Notes under the pieces: generated by a model
What the model saw: the letters and a program-made list of their open reading frames with translations, nothing else
Database searches by the model: none
Told to the model about the DNA's origin: nothing
Made by a program: the position numbers and the translations under genes
Shown: one piece after another, positions 31,674-36,748 of the stretch
How the letters are laid out: each line of letters opens with the position of its first letter
Numbering within the stretch: position 1 is the first letter of the stretch
From: Pseudomonadaceae bacterium
Lineage (GTDB): Bacteria > Pseudomonadota > Gammaproteobacteria > Pseudomonadales > Pseudomonadaceae
Assembly: GCA_019745275.1 (NCBI GenBank)
Contig: JAIETJ010000136.1
Span: forward strand, 1 to 36,748
Direction: 5' to 3'
Length of the DNA stretch: 36,748 nucleotides

Positions 31674-31977
31674 CGCCCTGTTCGAGGGTCAAGCGGGCGA
31701 GCATTTCACCCAGCAGTTCGTCGCTGGTGTCGCACATCCAGCGTTCACTGGCGGCGTCGTAATCGAAGTGAAAACCACCCGAACGGGCGGCCAGCCACAG
31801 TTGCCGTAGCGGCTCTTGGCGGCTGAAGATTAGCTGGGTGCCATTCTCAAAGCGCACGGTTAATACCCCGGCGGAGTTTTCCAGGTCGAGGTCGAGGTCA
31901 CTGCCATCGAACACGTCTTCGATGCTCTCTTGCGCAGCATCCACCAGATCGTGAAAACGGGCTTCGGTCAAACTCAT
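31645..31977 (-). CDS. cyaY: Frataxin homologue CyaY
   Basis: CyaY binds iron and the cysteine desulfurase IscS and tunes the rate of Fe-S cluster assembly. The 110-residue protein begins MSLTEARFHDLVDAAQESIEDVF and has an acidic first helix and strand region (DGSDLDLDLE), then VLTVRFENGTQLIFSRQEPLRQLWLAARSGGFHF, the typical frataxin core with the conserved Q-L-W segment. Length matches bacterial CyaY. The gene lies in its usual place between rnk and the lysA region, on the opposite strand to lysA. Confidence 0.96.
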   Translation of the reverse strand: MSLTEARFHDLVDAAQESIEDVFDGSDLDLDLENSAGVLTVRFENGTQLIFSRQEPLRQLWLAARSGGFHFDYDAASERWMCDTSDELLGEMLARLTLEQGGVELEFEEL

Positions 31978-32074
31978 TGCAACTACCTCAACAAATAAAA
32001 AATACGTCCAGCAGCAATAATCCGGCTTTTATCCGGTCGGACAGAGCAACGCCCGCAGGCACGCTAGTGTGCAC

Positions 32075-33124
32075 TCAGCGCGCCGATTCGGCTAATAAAC
32101 TGCGCCGATAGGCGCCGGGACTTTGCCCGGTCCAACGGCGAAACGCGCGGGCCAAAGAACCCGCTTCGCTAAAGCCAAGCAGAAAGGCGATGTCGGCCAA
32201 TTCCAAGCTCGCGTCACGCAAGTAGTGCCGCGCCAGCGGCTCGCGGGTTTCATCCAGCAACTGGCTAAAGCTTAATCCCGCCTCGCTCAAGCGCCGCTGT
32301 AAGGTGCGCGGGCTCAGCGCTAAGGCGCGGGCTAAATGTGGTAAATCAACCGGGCCGGCCGCTAACTGCAGCGTCAGCAATTCGCGCGCGCGCACAAGCA
32401 GGCTATCGCCTTGTTTAAGCTCGGCTAATTGTCGCTCGGCATAGGCGTCCAACATTATCCGCATCGGCCCATCGGCCTGACCCAGCGGGGTATTGAGCAG
32501 ACGCTTAGGAAACACCAAGGCATTGTCGGCCTGATCGAATAACACTGGGCAACGAAAAATTCGCTGGTGCTCGCTGATGTCAGCCGGCTGCGGATGCTGA
32601 AAGCGTACCCGCGTTGGGGCTAGGTCCAGCCCACTAATCCAGTGTCCGAAGGTCACCCAAGCGGCCAAGGTTTCTTCGCTGGTGTGGCGCTGCAGCTGGG
32701 GCGATAACGGCTGCCAGCTGTGCGCTATTTGCGCCTCAAGGCCCGCTTGCGCAGGCTCGTCTTGCAGTTCGACGCGACCCAGACTACCGACCAGTTCGGC
32801 GTAACGTGCTTGCCGGTGCAAGGCATCCGCCAAGGTCGCGCAACTCATAATTAAATAACCGAGCACCCCGCAATAACCCGGCCGCACCGCCTCACCGAGG
32901 TGCAAACCAAGATTTTCATCGCCGCTCAACGCCAGCCCCTGCTCAAGCAACTGCAAATAATGGCTGGCACTGATGCGCTGTTCACGCTGGGCCAAGAGGC
33001 TCGGCGCCAGCTGCACCTGCGCCAACATGCTGGCTGTGGGTATGTCGCGCTGCGCGAGGTAGTCGAGCAAGCCTTGCAGGTAGGCCACCGACACTGAACC
33101 TGGGTGTGCTTTGGGACTGTTCAT
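32075..33124 (-). CDS. AraC-family transcriptional regulator (arabinose-bd type N-terminus)
   Basis: The 349-residue protein has an N-terminal domain (about 20-210) of the type found in many Pseudomonas AraC proteins such as OruR (GLHLGEAVRPGYCGVLGYLIMSCATLADAL). The C-terminal double helix-turn-helix (about 245-345) has LARALALSPRTLQRRLSEAGLSF in the first motif and ADIAFLLGFSEAGSLARAFRRWTGQSPGAYR in the second, matching the AraC signature. The effector is unknown. It sits between cyaY and lptM, where P. aeruginosa has no gene as I remember it, and is divergent from lptM. Confidence 0.93.
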   Translation of the reverse strand: MNSPKAHPGSVSVAYLQGLLDYLAQRDIPTASMLAQVQLAPSLLAQREQRISASHYLQLLEQGLALSGDENLGLHLGEAVRPGYCGVLGYLIMSCATLADALHRQARYAELVGSLGRVELQDEPAQAGLEAQIAHSWQPLSPQLQRHTSEETLAAWVTFGHWISGLDLAPTRVRFQHPQPADISEHQRIFRCPVLFDQADNALVFPKRLLNTPLGQADGPMRIMLDAYAERQLAELKQGDSLLVRARELLTLQLAAGPVDLPHLARALALSPRTLQRRLSEAGLSFSQLLDETREPLARHYLRDASLELADIAFLLGFSEAGSLARAFRRWTGQSPGAYRRSLLAESAR

Positions 33125-33250
33125 CCACGCTCCACGCTAATCGCCACTAAGCCTTATAAGCCCCGGCAACCGTGAACTGTGGCGCATAGGCAAGCCGCCG
33201 GGGGGCCGGTATACTCGGGCGCAATTACTGATTTTACAAGGACTGCCCCT

Positions 33251-33391
33251 ATGAAGCGTTTACTGCTTCCCTTCGTTGCACTGCTGGTACTGTCTTCGGC
33301 CCTAGTTGGCTGCGGACAAAAAGGCCCGCTCTATCACCCCAATGATGAAAAAGCCGCCAAGCAGCACGACAAAGACGTCTACGAAAACTAA
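33251..33391 (+). CDS. lptM: LptM (LppL/YifL), small lipoprotein of the LPS translocon
   Basis: A 46-residue lipoprotein. The N-terminus is a lipoprotein signal peptide ([20 protein letters not shown]) with lipid-attachment cysteine C21, directly followed by GQKGPLYHP, the hallmark of LptM/YifL, which assists disulfide formation and maturation of LptD in the outer membrane. The ATG at 33251 is preceded by AAGGA. It precedes lysA by 9 bp and is probably co-transcribed with it, the usual arrangement in gamma-proteobacteria. In P. aeruginosa the gene is called lppL. Confidence 0.92.
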   Translation: MKRLLLPFVALLVLSSALVGCGQKGPLYHPNDEKAAKQHDKDVYEN

Positions 33392-33400
33392 GGGGTTTCC

Positions 33401-34660
33401 ATGCAAGCTTTTACCAGCCGCGACGGCCAACTGTTCGCGGAGGGCGTGGCGCTGTCCGCCATTGCCGAGCGCTTCGGCACGCCCACTTACGTTTACTCGC
33501 GCGCCCATATCGAGGCGCAATACCGCGCCTATGCCGATGCCTTAGATGGCATCGAGCATATGGTTTGCTTCGCGGTTAAAGCCAACTCCAACCTCGGCGT
33601 ACTCAACGTCTTGGCGCGCCTCGGCGCAGGTTTTGACATCGTCTCCCGTGGTGAGCTGGAACGGGTTTTGGCCGCCGGTGGCAAACCGGAAAAAATGGTC
33701 TTCTCCGGCGTCGGCAAGAGCCGCGACGACATGCGCCGCGCCCTGCAAATTGGCGTGCACTGCTTTAACGTCGAGTCCACCGACGAGCTGGAGCGTCTGC
33801 AGCAAGTTGCCGCCGAATTGGGCGTGCAAGCGCCGGTGTCCTTGCGGGTTAATCCGGACGTCGATGCTGGCACCCACCCGTACATTTCTACCGGCTTAAA
33901 AGAAAACAAGTTCGGCATCGCCATCAGCGACGCCGAGGCCGTGTATGCCCGCGCCGCCGAGTTGCCGAACCTGCAAGTTCTGGGTGTCGATTGCCATATC
34001 GGTTCGCAACTGACCACCTTGCCGCCGTTTCTGGATGCGCTGGATCGCTTGTTGGCGCTGATTGACCGATTGGCGCTGCGCGACATTCATATCCGTCATC
34101 TGGACCTCGGTGGCGGCTTGGGCGTGCAGTATCGCGACGAACAACCGCCACTGGCCGGTGACTATATTGCCGCCGTGCGCGAGCGTTTGGGCGATCGCAA
34201 GCTGGCCCTGGTGTTTGAGCCGGGCCGCTCGATCGTGGCCAATGCCGGGGTGCTGCTGACCCGCGTTGAGTACCTCAAGCACACCGAGCACAAAGACTTC
34301 GCCATCGTCGATGCAGCGATGAACGACCTGATCCGCCCGGCTCTGTATCAAGCTTGGATGAACGTGGTGGCCGTGCAACCACGCAGCACCGCCAGCCGCG
34401 CCTACGACATCGTTGGACCGATCTGCGAAACCGGCGATTTTCTCGCCAAAGACCGCCAACTGGCCCTAGAAGAAGGCGACCTGCTGGCGATTCGTTCGGC
34501 CGGGGCCTACGGTTTCGTGATGAGTTCCAACTACAACACCCGTGGCCGCGCGGCCGAAGTGATGGTCGATGGTGTGCGCAGCATCGAAGTGCGCCAACGC
34601 GAGACGGTGCAAGAGTTGTTCGCCGGCGAAAGCCTGTTGCCACCCGACGCGCAAGGATAA
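33401..34660 (+). CDS. lysA: Diaminopimelate decarboxylase
   Basis: LysA decarboxylates meso-diaminopimelate to L-lysine. The 419-residue fold-type III PLP enzyme has the Schiff-base lysine K60 in FAVKANSNL, the substrate/phosphate loop [14 protein letters not shown] with the conserved histidine, [11 protein letters not shown], and [11 protein letters not shown] carrying the active-site cysteine of the C-terminal barrel. Length and start are standard for Pseudomonas. It lies nine bases after lptM and five bases before dapF, forming a lysine/peptidoglycan gene pair. Confidence 0.97.
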   Translation: MQAFTSRDGQLFAEGVALSAIAERFGTPTYVYSRAHIEAQYRAYADALDGIEHMVCFAVKANSNLGVLNVLARLGAGFDIVSRGELERVLAAGGKPEKMVFSGVGKSRDDMRRALQIGVHCFNVESTDELERLQQVAAELGVQAPVSLRVNPDVDAGTHPYISTGLKENKFGIAISDAEAVYARAAELPNLQVLGVDCHIGSQLTTLPPFLDALDRLLALIDRLALRDIHIRHLDLGGGLGVQYRDEQPPLAGDYIAAVRERLGDRKLALVFEPGRSIVANAGVLLTRVEYLKHTEHKDFAIVDAAMNDLIRPALYQAWMNVVAVQPRSTASRAYDIVGPICETGDFLAKDRQLALEEGDLLAIRSAGAYGFVMSSNYNTRGRAAEVMVDGVRSIEVRQRETVQELFAGESLLPPDAQG

Positions 34661-34665
34661 AGCCG

Positions 34666-35496
34666 ATGTTATTGCGCTTTACCAAGATGCACGGTCTGGG
34701 CAACGACTTTATGGTCCTCGACCTGATCAGCCAGCACGCACACATCCAACCCAAGCACGCCAAGCAGTGGGGCGACCGGCACACGGGCGTCGGTTTCGAC
34801 CAACTGCTACTGGTCGAGCCACCGAGCAATCCCGACGTCGATTTTCGCTACCGAATCTTCAACGCCGACGGCTCGGAAGTGGAGCAATGCGGCAACGGTG
34901 CGCGCTGCTTCGCCCGTTTCGTGGTGGATAAACGCCTGACTGCCAAGAAGCAATTTCGGGTCGAAACCAAGGGCGGGATCATCGAACTCGAGCTGCGCGC
35001 CGACGGCCAAATCAGCGTCAACATGGGCCCGCCACGTTTAGAGCCGGCGCAGATTCCCTTTATCGCCGACGCCGCCGCGCTCAGCTATCAACTTGAACTG
35101 GACGGTGAAAGCCATACGCTGGCCGCCGTATCCATGGGCAACCCGCATGCGGTGCTGCGCGTCGCGGACGCCGAGCTGGCCCCGGTACACGCGCTGGGTG
35201 CCAAGCTGGAGCACCACCCGCGCTTCCCGCAGCGGGTGAATGTCGGCTTTCTGCAGGTGGTTGACCGCCACTACGCCAAACTGCGCGTATGGGAACGTGG
35301 CGCCGGCGAAACCCAAGCCTGCGGCACCGGCGCCTGTGCGGCGGCCGTGGCGGCTATTGGCCAAGGCTGGATGGACTCGCCAGTGCAGATCGAACTGCCC
35401 GGCGGGCGCTTGTCTATCGAGTGGGCAGGCCCCGGCCAGCCCGTTATGATGACTGGGCCAGCGGCCCGGGTGTATGAAGGTCAGGTGCGTCTCTGA
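34666..35496 (+). CDS. dapF: Diaminopimelate epimerase
   Basis: DapF interconverts LL- and meso-diaminopimelate, supplying lysine synthesis and peptidoglycan. The 276-residue protein has the two catalytic cysteines C75 (EQCGNGARC) and C219 (ACGTGACAA), and the N-terminal [16 protein letters not shown] 34666 lies five bases after the lysA stop, with AAGG inside lysA as ribosome site; upstream in-frame codons would sit inside lysA. Length is exact for the family. Confidence 0.97.
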   Translation: MLLRFTKMHGLGNDFMVLDLISQHAHIQPKHAKQWGDRHTGVGFDQLLLVEPPSNPDVDFRYRIFNADGSEVEQCGNGARCFARFVVDKRLTAKKQFRVETKGGIIELELRADGQISVNMGPPRLEPAQIPFIADAAALSYQLELDGESHTLAAVSMGNPHAVLRVADAELAPVHALGAKLEHHPRFPQRVNVGFLQVVDRHYAKLRVWERGAGETQACGTGACAAAVAAIGQGWMDSPVQIELPGGRLSIEWAGPGQPVMMTGPAARVYEGQVRL

Positions 35497-35562
35497 CGCC
35501 ACTGGTGCAACGTTAAGCAGGCATCGTAATTCTCCTAGCAACGTCCATGAACGAGCAGCGCC

Positions 35563-36264
35563 ATGACTGAGCAACGCCAGGATCCGCCGGACACCGTGCA
35601 AGCCGAACAGGTGGCGGCGTTTTTACGCGCCAATCCAGAGTTCTTCGTCGAGCATGAAGAGCTGCTCAGCGAATTGCGTATTCCGCACCAGCGTGGCACT
35701 ACGGTGTCGCTGGTCGAGCATCAGGTGAAACTGCTGCGCGAGCGCAATATCGAGATGCGCCATCGCCTGTCGCACCTGATGGACGTGGCCCGCGATAACG
35801 ACCGGCTGTTCGACAAGACCCGCCGCCTGGTACTCGATCTACTCGATGCGGCGAGCATGGAAGAAGTGGTCAGCGCCGTGGAAGACAGCTTGCGCCACGA
35901 GTTTCAGGTGCCCTTTGTCAGCCTGATTTTGTTCAGCGAAACGCCAATGACGGTCGGGCGCTGGGTCAGTTCGGCCGAAGCCCATCAAGCGATTGGCGGC
36001 CTGCTGAGTGGTGGTAAAACCCTCTGTGGGGTGTTACGCAGCCATGAACTGGCATTTCTGTTCGGTGAAGACGAGCGCGAGCAAGTCGGCTCAGCCGCGG
36101 TGGTCACCATCAGCCATCAAGGCCTGCATGGCGTGCTGGCGATCGGCAGCCCCGACCCGCAGCATTACAAAAGCTCGCTCGGCACCCTCTTCTTAAGTTA
36201 CATCAGCGAAGTGCTGGCGCGGGTGCTGCCACGCTTTGCCACCCAATTGCGCTCGGTGCGCTAA
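35563..36264 (+). CDS. DUF484 family protein (GAF-like)
   Basis: A 233-residue cytoplasmic protein of the DUF484 family, always found between dapF and xerC in Pseudomonas. The N-terminal third is helical (EQVAAFLRANPEFFVEHEELLSELRIPHQ, which is the recognisable family start, then a coiled coil with LLRERNIEMRHRLSHLMDVARDNDRLFDKTR). The C-terminal half is GAF-like (VPFVSLILFSE, HGVLAIGSPDPQHY, GTLFLSYISEVLARVL). No biochemical function is proven to my knowledge. It follows dapF by 66 bp. Confidence 0.9.
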   Translation: MTEQRQDPPDTVQAEQVAAFLRANPEFFVEHEELLSELRIPHQRGTTVSLVEHQVKLLRERNIEMRHRLSHLMDVARDNDRLFDKTRRLVLDLLDAASMEEVVSAVEDSLRHEFQVPFVSLILFSETPMTVGRWVSSAEAHQAIGGLLSGGKTLCGVLRSHELAFLFGEDEREQVGSAAVVTISHQGLHGVLAIGSPDPQHYKSSLGTLFLSYISEVLARVLPRFATQLRSVR

Positions 36265-36270
36265 CGCAAC

Positions 36271-36352
36271 TGTAGGGTGGGCAACGCTTTTATTGCCCAC
36301 CAATCGGCCCAAATATCTCTGGTGGAAAATGCTTCGCAGTTTTCCACCCTAC
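36271..36352. repeat. REP/BIME-like element, copy 3 (between the DUF484 gene and xerC)
   Basis: On the plus strand TGTAG precedes GGTGGGCAA-N7-TTGCCCACC (36276-36301). On the minus strand CGTAG precedes GGTGGAAAA-N10-TTTTCCACC (the pair at 36321-36348). The units face each other and the outer ends TGTAGGGTGG and CCACCCTACG are inverted copies. Stem bases differ from copy 1 in a compensating way (GGACAA/TTGTCC versus GGGCAA/TTGCCC). Confidence 0.8.
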
Positions 36353-36371
36353 GCCGCGATCAAGAGCGCTT

Positions 36372-36748
36372 ATGCAAACCCAGCTCGACGCCTACCTTGA
36401 GCAACTGCGCAGCGAGCGGCAAGTGTCGGCGCACACCCTCAGCGCCTATCGCAGCGACCTGCACAAGGTGCTCGCGTTTTGTCAGCAAGAGCAGTTAGCC
36501 GACTGGAGCGCCCTCGACACGCCGCGCTTACGCCGCCTGATCGGACGTTTGCATTTGCACGGTTTAGGGGCAAAAAGTCTGGCCCGCTTGCTGTCGGCGG
36601 TGCGCGGTTTTTATCAGTATTTAAATCGCCAAGGCCACTGCCAGCACGACCCAGCCAGCGGCCTGACGCCGCCCAAAGGCGAGCGGCGCCTGCCGAAAAC
36701 CCTAGATGCCGACCGCACCCTGCAACTGCTTGAGGGCGCAGTAGAAGA
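36372..36748 (+). CDS. xerC: Tyrosine recombinase XerC, N-terminal part; runs off the window
   Basis: XerC with XerD resolves chromosome dimers at dif. Only the first ~125 residues are visible, covering the N-terminal SAM-like DNA-binding domain: [33 protein letters not shown], then [31 protein letters not shown] and [13 protein letters not shown], which is the linker to the catalytic domain in XerC proteins. The catalytic residues lie beyond the end. The start is ATG 36372, 20 bases after the REP element. Position after DUF484 matches xerC (sss) of P. aeruginosa, which argues against a phage integrase. Confidence 0.93.
   Translation, partial: MQTQLDAYLEQLRSERQVSAHTLSAYRSDLHKVLAFCQQEQLADWSALDTPRLRRLIGRLHLHGLGAKSLARLLSAVRGFYQYLNRQGHCQHDPASGLTPPKGERRLPKTLDADRTLQLLEGAVE

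Noticed and set aside
36372..36748. Tyrosine recombinase at the window end as a mobile-element integrase
   Set aside because: Its sequence and position after dapF-DUF484 are those of the housekeeping XerC.
1..36748. CRISPR array, tRNA or rRNA genes
   Set aside because: I looked for regularly spaced repeats and for tRNA-like cloverleaf arms in the gaps and saw none; the only dispersed repeats are the REP-like elements.

Overview
The window reads as a chromosomal segment of a Pseudomonas species. Its backbone follows, gene for gene, the P. aeruginosa PA5252-PA5280 order as I remember it: ABC-F ATPase, algP, FKBP isomerase, algQ, dsbB, hemY-hemX-hemD-hemC, algR-algZ, argH, then cyaA, rnk, cyaY, lptM, lysA, dapF, DUF484 and xerC. 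Coding density is high, many junctions are 4-bp ATGA/GTGA overlaps, and codon use is GC-rich. I saw no tRNA, rRNA, CRISPR array or transposase gene.

Layout. Positions 1-13.6 kb hold the conserved alg-hem-arg block: envelope and redox functions (FKBP isomerase, DsbB), the anti-sigma-70 regulator AlgQ, the histone-like AlgP, a four-gene haem operon (hemC-D-X-Y), the AlgZ/AlgR two-component system, and argH followed by three small or accessory genes. Positions 13.6-23.8 kb hold a 2-aminoethylphosphonate (AEP) uptake and breakdown island. A LysR regulator sits at its centre. To the left, in the order of transcription, are a HAD phosphatase-like gene, phnW, phnX and an FAD-dependent amine oxidase-like gene. 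To the right are a solute-binding protein, a terminator, an ATPase, a fused permease and a coupled EamA exporter. The probable flow is: ABC import of AEP, transamination by PhnW (with possible direct oxidation of AEP or N-methyl-AEP by the flavoenzyme), then C-P cleavage by PhnX to acetaldehyde and phosphate.

Positions 24.0-26.8 kb encode class I adenylate cyclase. Immediately tail-to-tail with it (26.8-30.5 kb) lies a two-gene accessory cassette: a single-chain Type IIL (MmeI-like) restriction-modification enzyme translationally coupled to a Bro-N protein whose C-terminus resembles DinD, an SOS protein that modulates RecA. I consider this pair the most interesting unit in the window.

Positions 30.5-36.7 kb return to the backbone: rnk with a terminator-like hairpin in its leader, a small DUF1289 gene overlapping cyaY, an AraC regulator, and the lptM-lysA-dapF-DUF484-xerC run. 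Three intergenic regions carry REP/BIME-like elements (GTAG followed by a GGTGG...CCACC palindrome). A second, decayed copy of the DUF1289 3' end lies on the other side of rnk.
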